Source: DATLED01 sp035525495 (GTDB lineage: Bacteria; Actinomycetota; Acidimicrobiia; Acidimicrobiales; CADCTF01). Taken from it: 64,000 nt of DNA. Shown here in pieces: positions 1 through 8,431 of this stretch (position 1 is the stretch's first letter; each line of letters opens with the position of its first letter). The stretch is from assembly GCA_035525495.1 (NCBI GenBank), contig DATLED010000081.1, positions 89,153-153,152 on the forward strand. The letters are read 5' to 3'. The notes under the pieces are model-generated. The model was not told the DNA's origin. It ran no database searches and saw only the letters and a program-made list of their open reading frames with translations. Position numbers and translations under genes: made by a program.

Positions 1-190
1 TGGCGAGCTCCCAGGTGACTTGGGGTTCGCGGCGGAGCTGGGCGGCGAGGGTGCCCCACATCAGCCAGCTGCTGGGCCCGATGAGGGGGAGCCAGGCGAG
101 GCGGCTGTAGGTGCCCTCGGGGTCGCAGTCGGTGTGGTCGAGGGTGGGGTCGGCCCACGGCTCGAAGGTGAGAACCTGGAGTTCGTCCAT
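1..190 (-). CDS. Hypothetical protein, N-terminal part, cut by window edge
   Basis: The ATG at 190-188 is preceded by a GAAAGG-type ribosome binding site, and 63 codons are open to the window edge. The stretch WLPLIGPSSWLMWGTLAAQL resembles WLPILGPSTFLAWRLVAGEI in the protein encoded at 2492-2911, so the two belong to one small family. That longer relative looks like a winged-helix protein. The gene is probably an element-borne DNA-binding protein, but the missing C-terminus prevents a firm call. Confidence 0.6.
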   Translation of the reverse strand, partial: MDELQVLTFEPWADPTLDHTDCDPEGTYSRLAWLPLIGPSSWLMWGTLAAQLRREPQVTWELA

Positions 191-290
191 GGCGGGTTGC
201 CTTTCGGCGGGGCGGGTGGCGGATGGCCGCCGGCGGCCCCTGGAGCGCCGGCTGCGCTGCGCCGTCCACCACGGCCCATCGGGCGGGCGG

Positions 291-369
291 TCAACCGGCG
301 AGCGCAGCGAGAGGCGAGTGCCCTAGCGAGCGAGCGTCAGCGAGGGAGTGGGTCGAGCCGGCCGGTTGA
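291..369. repeat. 79 bp intergenic repeat with inverted ends, copy 1
   Basis: The element starts with TCAACCGG and ends with CCGGTTGA, a perfect 8 bp inverted repeat. Its interior (about 318-360) is almost identical to 2335-2379, including the run GCCCTAGCGAGCGAGCG. Both copies lie upstream of minus-strand genes (start at 190 here, ssb at 2217 for copy 2). It may be a shared promoter/operator or a small mobile palindromic repeat. Outside it, 191-290 and 370-747 hold no gene I can support. Confidence 0.65.
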
Positions 370-747
370 GGGCCCGGCGGGTCGTGGTAGGCGTGGAGCA
401 GTCAGCCGGAGCACTCCACGGGGTCGACGTCCGAGGTGTCCGACCCGCTCGGCGAACGCACTCCGCCTGACGGCGCCGGGTCTGGCATCGTGCGCGGGCC
501 GCCAATCGACTCGTTGACTGCAGACGCCCACGCGGCGGCGTCGCCTCTGGTGCTCACCACCTCGGGCAGCGGGGGAGTCGTTGGGGGACCCGCACGGGGC
601 TTGCTTGGCGAACACGGGCGCCTCGGTGCAGCACTCGCGTCGGGGGGACCGCGCAACTACGCTGGTGTTGGACCTCGACGCGGGGTTGATCGCGTCCGCA
701 CCGTCAGGCTGGCAATTGGGCCGGCTCTCTTCAACGAGGAGGACGAC

Positions 748-1818
748 GTGGACCCCACCTTCGACCGCGCAGGTGACGACGATCCGGGCGGCGAGATCGT
801 CTGGCTGTTCGACGCCGACGCCACCCCAGACCCCGAGCCCTGTTCACCCGCCGAGTTGTTCAGGCGGCTGGACCTGGCCGCCGAGCGGGCCGGGCTGACC
901 ACGGTCGCCGTGCGCGGGGCCATCCGCGGCCTTCGCCGCCGTGGTCGCATCGTCACGTTCGAGCTCACGGACGCCGACACGGCCGGCACCGACAGCGCCG
1001 ACGCGCTGGTTCGGGTGGTCGTGTTCCCGGACCAGGTGCGCGACATCGAGCGCGCCGCCTCTGCTGGTGGCCGTGGTCTCGCCGAGGGCGCGCCGGCAAC
1101 GGTCTCTGGCGCCGTGCGCTTCGATCCGCCCTACGGCGGGGTGAGGATCGCCGCCGCCACCGTTGAGGTCCACGAGGGCGAGACCGAACACGCCACCCGC
1201 ACGGCGCAACTCCTCCGCGACCTCGAGCGCGAAGGACTTCTCACCCGCCAGGCCGCCCTCGTCGTCCCCGGACGCCCGTTGCGCGTCGGGCTCATCACCT
1301 CGCCGGGCACCGCCGGCGACGCCGACATCTCGGCGCTCCTCGAGGCGTCCGGCTTCGAGTGGCAACTGTTGCGCCAGCCGGCGCCCATGGCGGGACCGAA
1401 CGCGCCAGATGCGGTTGCCGCCGCCATCTGGCTCCTGGCTCGACTAAAGCCCGACGTGATCGTTGTCGCGAGGGGTGGCGGTGGCCGGACGGAGCTCGAC
1501 TGTTGGGACACCGACGTAGTCGGCAGGGCGATCGCAGAAGCGCCCGTGCCGGTGTGGACGGCGATCGGTCACGCTCCCGATGCCACCGTCGCTGATCGGG
1601 TGGCCAACAGGTCGTGTCCGACGCCGTCGGCGGCTGCCGCGGACCTGGTGGCCAGAGTCCGGGACTTCGAACGTCACCGCCATGAGCGTGTCGTGTTCGC
1701 CGAGCACCGCCAGCGGGTGGCGGTCGAGCGGGCAAAGGTCCGCCGGGCCCGGTTGGTCGCCGTCGCCGCTCTCGTCGCCTTCGTGCTGGTGGTGATGCTC
1801 GTGGCGGCGTTGGGCTGA
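748..1818 (+). CDS. xseA: XseA-like exonuclease VII large-subunit protein with C-terminal membrane helix
   Basis: The GTG at 748 follows GAGGAGG at a good distance and gives 356 residues. An N-terminal OB-fold-like part (to about residue 150) is followed by the exonuclease VII core, with GLITSPGTAGDADI, DVIVVARGGGG, WTAIGHAPDATVADRVA and PTPSAAAADLVARV in the order seen in XseA. XseA normally continues into a long coiled coil and C-terminal region. Here the chain shortens to about 40 charged residues and ends in one hydrophobic helix (about residues 333-355), suggesting membrane anchoring. No xseB is visible nearby. The family degrades single-stranded DNA; activity of this form is unproven. 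Confidence 0.8.
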   Translation: MDPTFDRAGDDDPGGEIVWLFDADATPDPEPCSPAELFRRLDLAAERAGLTTVAVRGAIRGLRRRGRIVTFELTDADTAGTDSADALVRVVVFPDQVRDIERAASAGGRGLAEGAPATVSGAVRFDPPYGGVRIAAATVEVHEGETEHATRTAQLLRDLEREGLLTRQAALVVPGRPLRVGLITSPGTAGDADISALLEASGFEWQLLRQPAPMAGPNAPDAVAAAIWLLARLKPDVIVVARGGGGRTELDCWDTDVVGRAIAEAPVPVWTAIGHAPDATVADRVANRSCPTPSAAAADLVARVRDFERHRHERVVFAEHRQRVAVERAKVRRARLVAVAALVAFVLVVMLVAALG

Positions 1819-1823
1819 ACGCG

Positions 1824-1854
1824 ACGAGGGGGACGGCCGAGCCGTCCCCCTCGT
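1824..1854. terminator. Bidirectional hairpin terminator between xseA-like gene and ssb
   Basis: A perfect 14 bp stem (ACGAGGGGGACGGC paired with its complement) and a CGA loop lie between the convergent xseA-like and ssb genes. No long T tract follows, as is common in high-GC actinobacteria. Confidence 0.75.
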
Positions 1855-1869
1855 GTGTGGTTCGTTGGT

Positions 1870-2217
1870 TCAGGCGGCGGTTGGCGTCGCCTCCGATTCC
1901 TCCCGCCGGGGGGCGTCGAGGAACTGCACCCGGTTGGCGAGGACCTCGACCCGGCTGCGCCGCTCGCTGGACTCGTTGTCGATCCAGCTTTGGTGGCGTA
2001 GGGCGCCCTCGATGAGGACCTGGCGGCCCTTGGCGAGATGGGTGGCGCACGCTTCGGCGAGTTGGCCGAAGGCGACCACGTCGAAGAAGTCGGCGTTGTC
2101 GCCCTCGCCGGGGCGGGGCACGGCGATGCGCATCGGTGCGACCGCCTTGCCCGACTCGGCGTAGCGGAGCTCAGGGTCTCGGGTGAGTCGGCCGACGCCG
2201 ATCCAGATGTTCGTCAT
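1870..2217 (-). CDS. ssb: Single-stranded DNA-binding protein, short form
   Basis: The ATG at 2217 is preceded by AAGGAAG and gives 115 residues. The OB-fold shows NIWIGVGRLTRDPELRY, DFFDVVAFGQLAEACATHL and KGRQVLIEGALRHQSW, all typical of bacterial SSB. The C-terminus ends EESEATPTAA and lacks the acidic DxDxPF tip that housekeeping SSBs use to recruit partners. This, the length and the accessory context suggest an element-encoded SSB acting during transfer or replication of the island. Confidence 0.9.
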   Translation of the reverse strand: MTNIWIGVGRLTRDPELRYAESGKAVAPMRIAVPRPGEGDNADFFDVVAFGQLAEACATHLAKGRQVLIEGALRHQSWIDNESSERRSRVEVLANRVQFLDAPRREESEATPTAA

Positions 2218-2303
2218 GGGACTACTTCCTTTCGGTGGGGATGTCCTCCGGGCGGGTGCCCGTCGGCTTCGGCGGCTGGCAACCACGACCGAACGGTGGT
2301 GGG

Positions 2304-2388
2304 TCAACCGGCGCCTGCGAGGCGAGAGCCGCCAGGCGTGCCCTAGCGAGCGAGCGCAGCGAGGGAGTGGGTCGAGCCGTCCGGTTGA
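2304..2388. repeat. 85 bp intergenic repeat with inverted ends, copy 2
   Basis: This is the second copy of the repeat at 291-369, again with TCAACCGG and CCGGTTGA ends. It lies about 90 bp upstream of the ssb start on the minus-strand side. Similarity continues just past the end as CGGGTCGTGGTAG, so the repeated unit is somewhat larger than the inverted-repeat-bounded core. Confidence 0.65.
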
Positions 2389-2491
2389 CGCGACGCCGGG
2401 TCGTGGTAGCGGTCGTCGACGTTGCCGACGGGCATCCGGGGGACTCCCCCGACCGCGTGAAGGAGCCGTCCCGAACCTCCCGCAGTCGGCG

Positions 2492-2911
2492 TCACGACGC
2501 CTGGGCCCGGGAGTCGGTGAGCCGATCATGGCGGGCGCGCACCGCCTCGTGGAGCCGCGCCAGCTGCGTCGGCGTGGCCGGAGGCAACTCCTCGCGGACG
2601 AGAACGAGGTCGTCGGTGATCGCCCTCGTGATGCCGAACCGTTCGAGCCGTCGCAGCGTCCGGACGATCGCCGCCTGCTGACCGCTCGGTGAGCCCAGGC
2701 CGAGGTCGGCCGCCAGCCGGTCGAGCGTGGTCGACACGCCGGCAGGATGGTGCTGGATCTCGCCGGCGACGAGGCGCCAGGCGAGAAACGTCGACGGTCC
2801 GAGGATCGGAAGCCACACGGCGGTGGCGTAGTAGGAGCTCGGGCCGTAGTAGCCGACGGGACCGGGCAACCCGTTCGGAGGTGCCGGGAGGAAGCGGATC
2901 CGCCCGATCAC
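2492..2911 (-). CDS. Small winged-helix-like protein of the element
   Basis: The GTG at 2911 overlaps the stop of the upstream gene (GTGA), giving 139 residues and translational coupling. After the hydrophobic WLPILGPSTFLAWRLVAGEI, residues about 65-125 (TTLDRLAADLGLGS, AAIVRTLRRLERFGITRAI, DDLVLVREELPP) read like a winged helix-turn-helix. Its N-terminal part matches the partial gene at 1-190. It is probably a DNA-binding regulator or replication accessory protein; no named family was recognised. Confidence 0.7.
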   Translation of the reverse strand: MIGRIRFLPAPPNGLPGPVGYYGPSSYYATAVWLPILGPSTFLAWRLVAGEIQHHPAGVSTTLDRLAADLGLGSPSGQQAAIVRTLRRLERFGITRAITDDLVLVREELPPATPTQLARLHEAVRARHDRLTDSRAQAS

Positions 2912-3630
2912 GCGGCTGCTCCGGCGATGAGGACCGCCTCGGCGTTGCGCCGGCGCCACTGCAGGGTGCGGACGGGAGTGCCCGTGCGACGCGCGATCGA
3001 CGGGAGGTCCTCTCCCTCGATGTGCGTGGCAACAATGAGTGCCGCCCAGTGCGACGGCACGCGACCAGCAGCCACGGCATCCTCAATGACGTCCCGAAGT
3101 TCCTCGCCGGGAGTCGGTTGTGGCGCCTCGATTTGGCCGCGGAGCAACCGCGGTTCGAGGGGCGTCATCCGCTCACGGTCATTCAGAACTCGCCGAGCCA
3201 GGCGAGAAAGGTCTTGGTTGGCGTCGAGCAGGATGTTGGCTGCGACCTTCCGCGGCCGGCGGTCGACCGGATATCGGCGGATGCGGGCGTAGACCGCTGC
3301 GACAGCGGCGGCGGCCCGCTCGTCCGAGGAGCCGAGCGCCCACCACCTCGCTGCCAGCCGGCATGTGCCCGGCAGCAGCAACTGGAGCAGGGTGCGGGCA
3401 GCGATGTCGGAACCGTCCGCTGCCCGCCGAGCGAGATGCGCCATCACGGGGTCGGCGGCCTCCGGTGCCGCTCGTCGCACGCTTGGTACGAGGAGGTCAG
3501 GGCTTGCCGCGCCCGCCAACGCGCAGGCCTCCGCAAGCTCGTCTGCGATCGCTGGGCGTCGGATCAAAGCGATCCACTCCCGGTCGAGTTGAGTGAACAC
3601 GCTGTCTACAGGGCCCTCTGAGCTGGTCAT
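2908..3630 (-). CDS. Sigma-factor-like helix-turn-helix protein
   Basis: This gene encodes about 240 residues from ATG 3630; the start is uncertain because no ribosome binding site is visible. The C-terminal part (ALIVATHIEGEDLPSIARRT then GTPVRTLQWRRRNAEAVL) is arranged like sigma region 4, a helix-turn-helix with an R-rich recognition helix. The N-terminal half is helical and alanine-rich. It is divergent from the Dpd operon that starts at 3896 and coupled to the downstream winged-helix gene, so it may regulate the island. Confidence 0.6.
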   Translation of the reverse strand: MTSSEGPVDSVFTQLDREWIALIRRPAIADELAEACALAGAASPDLLVPSVRRAAPEAADPVMAHLARRAADGSDIAARTLLQLLLPGTCRLAARWWALGSSDERAAAAVAAVYARIRRYPVDRRPRKVAANILLDANQDLSRLARRVLNDRERMTPLEPRLLRGQIEAPQPTPGEELRDVIEDAVAAGRVPSHWAALIVATHIEGEDLPSIARRTGTPVRTLQWRRRNAEAVLIAGAAA

Positions 3631-3895
3631 AGAGGCACCAAACGGGGAGGGACTCCCCGAAGCACTCCCCTCGAGCTCCGGCGCCAAGAAATTTCGGCGC
3701 CCGGCGGCGAGGGACTCCCTCCCGTGCAGTTGCGAGCAGCGACGTGCCGAGGAGCCCAGTAGTTGTTCCGCAGTAGGTCCTTCCAGGATGCGCGAACGGC
3801 GACGGCGAGGTGAGCTACGCTCCGGACGGGCTGCGTTGTTGCAGTTACTCGGACCGATCGGTTCCTCCCGGATGCAGTTATTAGAGAGGCCCGTA
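3631..3895. promoter_or_regulatory. Divergent control region upstream of the Dpd operon
   Basis: This 265 bp gap separates the sigma-like gene from the modification operon. It contains GGCGCC-AAGAAATTTC-GGCGCC at 3680-3701 (nested palindromes) and the 10 bp palindrome ACCGATCGGT at 3853-3862, about 34 bp before the operon start. GGGACTCCC-type motifs recur on both sides of the first palindrome. These are candidate operators; no consensus -35/-10 pair is convincing. Confidence 0.45.
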
Positions 3896-4849
3896 GTGAC
3901 ACCCATCCAGCAACTCGTCCTCAGCTGCACGAAGCGGAAGCGTAAGGACGCTTCTGCGGGCAACCACCGCCTGCGTGACGTTCCGCCGGCTTCCCCAACG
4001 GTGCGGGCCGCAGCTTGGGTCGAGGCGGTCTCCAATGCGCCGACCTGGGGTCCAGCGCGCGACCTGTACGTCGGGGAGTACTGGCAGGCGGGACTCGACT
4101 TGGCCCGAGCGTCGGCCCGTCGGACACAGACCGAGGTCTACGTGCTGTCCGCCGGACTCGGCCTCGTCCACTCGGCTGCGGCAGTCCCCGGCTACGCCGC
4201 GACATTCACCCGGGCGCACCCGGACTCCGTCGTTATTGGCCAAGGTGAAGGCCCCTCGGCCGAGCGGCGGGCTTGGTGGGACGCACTCGCCGACTGGACC
4301 GGCCCGGGCGATCGCAGCGGCCCGAGGCGGCTGGGTGACCTTGCCACGACCCCGGGTGCTCACCTCCTTGTGTGTGCGGGACCGGACTACATCGACGCGA
4401 CGGGCGACGATCTGCGCGCCGCCCACAAGGTGCTTGGTGACGAGCGCCTCGTGATCGTCGGGTCTGGTGACTCCCCCGAGGGCCTCGACGACGTGTGGGT
4501 TCAGTGCCCCGGCCAACTGCGGATGCGGTTCGGGGGATCGATGTCGTCGACGAGCGTTCGGCTCGCCCGGGCGATGCTCGAAGCACTCAGCCCGAGTGAG
4601 CGCATGGGAGCGCGGCAAGCCCGCGCGTTCATCGCCAACGCTCTGAAAAGCACCGAGGCGCTGCCCAGGTTCGATCGGGCCCGCCTGTCGGATGACGATG
4701 TTCTCGCATGGATCCGCGCTGACGCGCAGGCGCACCCGGCGACGACGAACAAGTCCGCTGCTCTGCGCCGGCTTCGCGACGACGGTAGGGCTTGCGAACA
4801 GAGTCGGTTCGCTCGCCTCTACGACGCGGCACGGACGGGGCAGCGATGA
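3896..4849 (+). CDS. DUF6884/YaaA-like protein, DpdC candidate
   Basis: The GTG at 3896 follows GAGAGG and gives 317 residues. The N-terminus carries LVLSCTKRKR, then GPARDLYVGEYWQAGLDLAR and EVYVLSAGLGLVHS, the signature order of DUF6884/YaaA-like proteins. The second half (ALSPSERMGARQARAFIANA to the end) is helical. It is first in the operon and its stop overlaps dpdB by 4 bp. In Salmonella, DpdC converts preQ0 in DNA to the amide form. No other gene here is an obvious DpdC, so I infer that role from position only. Alternatively it is a DNA-binding accessory factor. Confidence 0.65.
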   Translation: MTPIQQLVLSCTKRKRKDASAGNHRLRDVPPASPTVRAAAWVEAVSNAPTWGPARDLYVGEYWQAGLDLARASARRTQTEVYVLSAGLGLVHSAAAVPGYAATFTRAHPDSVVIGQGEGPSAERRAWWDALADWTGPGDRSGPRRLGDLATTPGAHLLVCAGPDYIDATGDDLRAAHKVLGDERLVIVGSGDSPEGLDDVWVQCPGQLRMRFGGSMSSTSVRLARAMLEALSPSERMGARQARAFIANALKSTEALPRFDRARLSDDDVLAWIRADAQAHPATTNKSAALRRLRDDGRACEQSRFARLYDAARTGQR

Positions 4850-5961
4850 GGGTCCTCCGGCGTCGCGCCTTGTGCATCGAGCAGACAAAGTCCGGCCCGC
4901 TGTACCTGTTCACCCTCCGCGCTGACGAGATCTTCGACGTTGCGGAGGTGACGCGCATCAACCGTTCGCGGTCGAACGAACTGATCGGCTACCAGCGCGC
5001 CGAGGTCCGTGAGCACGTCGGCGACATCCTCGAGTACCTCAACGGCGACGACGTGCTGTTTCCCAACTCGATCATCCTGGCGCTGTGCGCATCCGTCCGT
5101 TTCCGGCGTAGCAGGGGCCCCGAGAACGACGACGGTCTGGCGAAGGCCGGCCTCCTCGAGATCCCGCTGCCGGGTCCCGATGGCCCCCGACCTGCGTGGA
5201 TCGTCGACGGCCAACAGAGGGCCCTCGCTCTGTCGAGGGCTGAGCGTCGGGATCTGCCCGTGCCGATCAGCGCCTTCGTCGCCGAGACGGTCGGCCAGCA
5301 GCGCGACCAGTTCCTGCGCATCAACAACACCAAGCCGCTCCCGCGGGGACTTGTTACAGAGCTACTGCCCGAGGTCTCGATTCCTCTTCCACGGGGCCTC
5401 GCCGCCAAGCAGGTGCCGTCGGAGATTTGCGGCCTCCTCAACGATCAGGCGGACTCGCCCTTCCACGGCCTCATCCGCCGTGCGTCCACGCCGAGGGGCA
5501 GCGGTGCGGTGATCACCGACACGAGTGTCATCGACATGCTTCGCGAGAGCATCTCGTCGCCATCGGGTTGTCTGTTCCCGTACAGGAATTTGGCGACGGG
5601 GGAAACCGACTTCGAGGCGATCTGGCGCATCGTCGTCACGTACTGGTCGGGCGTGCAGGCCGCCTTTCCCGAGGCGTGGGGACGACCGCCTCAACAGAGC
5701 CGCTTGATGCACGGGGTCGGCATCCGTGCCATGGGCCGTCTGATGGACAAAGTCATGGGCGCCGTCCACCCCGCCGACGCAGATCTCGCCGGCCATGTTG
5801 AGCGGGCGATGGCGCGGATCGCGCCGTCGTGCCGTTGGACCAGCGGGACCTGGGACGAGTTGTCGCTGCAGTGGAACGACGTCGAGAGCACCAACCGCAA
5901 CGAACGACTCCTCACCAACCTGTTGGTGCGCCTCTACTTCGGCGGGGGGGAGGCGGCGTGA
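4846..5961 (+). CDS. dpdB: DpdB-like DGQHR-domain protein, first paralogue
   Basis: The ATG at 4846 overlaps the preceding stop (ATGA) and gives 371 residues. The hallmark is WIVDGQQRALALSRA (DGQHR-type motif of ParB-like ATPases), preceded by NELIGYQRAEVREHVGDILE and followed by FLRINNTKPLPRGLVTELLP. In Salmonella, DpdB is needed with DpdA to insert preQ0 into DNA. The protein shares the whole domain plan with that encoded at 7216-8361, so dpdA is flanked by two dpdB paralogues that may form a heteromer or use different substrates. Confidence 0.88.
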   Translation: MRVLRRRALCIEQTKSGPLYLFTLRADEIFDVAEVTRINRSRSNELIGYQRAEVREHVGDILEYLNGDDVLFPNSIILALCASVRFRRSRGPENDDGLAKAGLLEIPLPGPDGPRPAWIVDGQQRALALSRAERRDLPVPISAFVAETVGQQRDQFLRINNTKPLPRGLVTELLPEVSIPLPRGLAAKQVPSEICGLLNDQADSPFHGLIRRASTPRGSGAVITDTSVIDMLRESISSPSGCLFPYRNLATGETDFEAIWRIVVTYWSGVQAAFPEAWGRPPQQSRLMHGVGIRAMGRLMDKVMGAVHPADADLAGHVERAMARIAPSCRWTSGTWDELSLQWNDVESTNRNERLLTNLLVRLYFGGGEAA

Positions 5962-7223
5962 AGTTCTTCTTCCCGGACAGCCAGGACCAGGTCGATCCCA
6001 GCTTCGACTTCAAGACCGAGCAACGGTCGATTTACCGAGTCCGGCAACGCGATGACCGCTACGCGCACGAGGTGATCCAACCGGCGCCCTACGACGGCCT
6101 CCTGTTGTCCAAACCCATCGTCGATGGACTTCCTGGAGCCAGTGGGAAGTACACGGCGGCGCAACGCAACCGGCTCTACCGAGAAGGCGCTCGTCGATTC
6201 TTCAGACTGGCGAACGGTCCGTCGACGCTCCGGGTGATGGGCGACTGCGGAGCGTTCACGTACGTACGAGAACGTGAGCCCGTATACACCGTCGACGAGG
6301 TCATCGAGTTTTACGACGGATGCGAGTTCGACATCGGAATCTCACCAGACCACGCCGTGTTCGGCTACGACGCCGCGCTCGACGAGTCGGGGCCCGGCGA
6401 CGTGCCCGAGGACTGGCGGTTCCGTCAGCAGTTGACCGTCTCGCTCGCAGGCGAGTTCCTCGCAGCCCACAAGCAGCGCAGATGTACGTTCGAGCCCGTC
6501 GCTGTCGCGCACGGATGGAGTCCGCGTTCTTATGCGTCGTCGGTCCAGGACTTGCAGAAGGTGGGCTACCGCCGCATCGCCCTGGGAGGCATGGTGCCTT
6601 TGAAAACCCCGGACATCCTCGCCAGCCTCAAAGCCGTCCGTCCGGTCCTGGCACGTCGCACCGAACTTCATCTGTTGGGTGTGACCCGCACCGCGCACGT
6701 CCAAGAGTTCGCGCGGCATCGCGTCACGAGCTTCGACAGCACATCACCGTTTATGCAGGCCTTCAAGGACGACAAGGACAATTACTACGCCCTCGACCGC
6801 ACATACGTCGCCATCCGAGTACCGCAAGTCGACGGGAACACAAAGCTCCGGTCGATGGTGACCGCCGGATTGGTGGACCAGAGGCAGGCCCGACGACTCG
6901 AGCGGACCTGTCTCGAGCGGCTCCGCAAGTTCGACGCCGAGCGATGCAGCGTCTCGTCCGTGATCGACGCCGTGTGTAGCTACAGCGCGCTCCTCGGAGA
7001 CACGAAGGACCGAAGTTCCACGTACACCGAGACGCTCGAGGCCAGGCCGTGGCGATCCTGCAGTTGCACTGTGTGCGCGTCGATCGGGGTCGAAGTGATC
7101 ATCTTCCGGGGAGCAGACCGCAATCGACGCCGCGGCTTTCACAATCTCTCTGTTTTTGCGCGGCGGCTGAGCCGAGACCTCAACGCCGTGCCTGGCACGA
7201 AGACGGGGGCCCAGCGTGCCTAA
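5958..7223 (+). CDS. dpdA: DpdA, DNA guanine transglycosylase (TGT-like)
   Basis: The GTG at 5958 overlaps the dpdB stop (GTGA), giving 421 residues. The protein is a divergent tRNA-guanine transglycosylase barrel: GDCGAF (Asp96, candidate general acid/base), RHRVTSFDSTSP (Asp260, candidate nucleophile), and a C-terminal zinc site SCSCTVC plus FHN (Cys368, Cys370, Cys373, His395). The family replaces guanine by preQ0; DpdA members act on DNA rather than tRNA. The setting, two DpdB genes and a full preQ0 pathway, supports DNA as target. The base introduced is inferred, not shown. Confidence 0.93.
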   Translation: MKFFFPDSQDQVDPSFDFKTEQRSIYRVRQRDDRYAHEVIQPAPYDGLLLSKPIVDGLPGASGKYTAAQRNRLYREGARRFFRLANGPSTLRVMGDCGAFTYVREREPVYTVDEVIEFYDGCEFDIGISPDHAVFGYDAALDESGPGDVPEDWRFRQQLTVSLAGEFLAAHKQRRCTFEPVAVAHGWSPRSYASSVQDLQKVGYRRIALGGMVPLKTPDILASLKAVRPVLARRTELHLLGVTRTAHVQEFARHRVTSFDSTSPFMQAFKDDKDNYYALDRTYVAIRVPQVDGNTKLRSMVTAGLVDQRQARRLERTCLERLRKFDAERCSVSSVIDAVCSYSALLGDTKDRSSTYTETLEARPWRSCSCTVCASIGVEVIIFRGADRNRRRGFHNLSVFARRLSRDLNAVPGTKTGAQRA

Positions 7224-8361
7224 GAAAAAGCAATACGAACTCCGCCTTCCGGCGCTCGAGATCCGGCAAGGCCGCAACCGGCGCCTCTACACCTTCGCCG
7301 TCGACGGAAAGCACCTGCCGCTATTCACGACCATCAGCCGCGTCCGACGCGAGGATCGACTGATCGAGGGTTACCAGCGCCCGGAAGTCCTGGCTCACGT
7401 CAGCGCCATCCGGTCGTACATCGAGTCCTCGGAGCCAATGATCCCGAACGCGATCGTCGTTGCCTTCGACACGCGGGTCCGGTTCGAGCCATCGACCGCA
7501 AAGACCGACGTTTCCTACGTCACTCCTGGTGTCCTCGTCATCCCGGTCGACGAGGATCTTGCCGACGAGGACAAGCCGGGTTGGATCGTGGACGGCCAAC
7601 AGCGATCGGCAGCTGTGCGAGAAGCCGATGTCCGCACGTTTCCGCTGTGCGTCACAGCGTTCATTACCGCCAGCCAGGGCGAGCAACGCGCCCAATTCAT
7701 CCTCGTCAACTCCACCAAGCCCCTGCCTAAGGGCCTCATCTATGAGCTTCTGCCCACCACCGAGGGCATGCTGCCGCCGGCGCTGATGAGGAAGCGATTT
7801 CCGTCCCTGCTCGTCGAGCGACTCAACTACGACGAAGACTCACCATTCCGAGGGATGATCCACACGCCCACGACCCCAGACGGCGTCGTGAAGGACAACT
7901 CGATCCTCCGCATGCTCGAGAACAGCCTCACGGATGGGTGCCTCTACCACTACCGGGACGCGGACACCGGGACCGGCGACATCGAGGAGATGCTCCTCAT
8001 CCTCAAGCCGTTCTGGCGAGCAGTGAGGAAGGTCTACGACGAAGCGTGGGGCCAACCGCCGCGCCGATCCAGACTCATGCACGGCGTTGGCATCGCCAGC
8101 GTCGGGTACCTCATGGATGCCATCACGGACGAGTACATCGCACGGGGATCCTGGCCCGACGAGGCCGACTACGTCGCCGAACTCGAACTCCTCAGCGAGG
8201 TGTGTGCATGGACCTCGGGCTTCTGGCATCTCGGCAGCGGCTCGCTCCGTCGATGGAACGAACTTCAGAACACGCCGAAGGACATCCAGTTACTGACCGG
8301 ACATCTCCTCCGGGAGTACAGGCGGCTCTCCCGTATCAACGATCGTCGGCGCACCAGGTGA
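7216..8361 (+). CDS. dpdB: DpdB-like DGQHR-domain protein, second paralogue
   Basis: The GTG at 7216 overlaps the end of dpdA by 8 bp and gives 381 residues. It has IEGYQRPEVLAHVSAIRSYI, WIVDGQQRSAAVREADV and ILVNSTKPLPKGLIYELLP, collinear with the first DpdB but clearly diverged. Both end in a region with AWGQPPRRSRLMHGVGIAS or its equivalent. The divergence argues for an old duplication with separate functions rather than a recent copy. ATPase activity is known for the family, not shown here. Confidence 0.88.
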   Translation: MPKKKQYELRLPALEIRQGRNRRLYTFAVDGKHLPLFTTISRVRREDRLIEGYQRPEVLAHVSAIRSYIESSEPMIPNAIVVAFDTRVRFEPSTAKTDVSYVTPGVLVIPVDEDLADEDKPGWIVDGQQRSAAVREADVRTFPLCVTAFITASQGEQRAQFILVNSTKPLPKGLIYELLPTTEGMLPPALMRKRFPSLLVERLNYDEDSPFRGMIHTPTTPDGVVKDNSILRMLENSLTDGCLYHYRDADTGTGDIEEMLLILKPFWRAVRKVYDEAWGQPPRRSRLMHGVGIASVGYLMDAITDEYIARGSWPDEADYVAELELLSEVCAWTSGFWHLGSGSLRRWNELQNTPKDIQLLTGHLLREYRRLSRINDRRRTR

Positions 8362-8431
8362 CGCCGACAGCTGCCGACGGGTGCTCGCACCATCCACCAC
8401 CTCCGCGCACGGCGCCCCTACCGTCGCCGTC

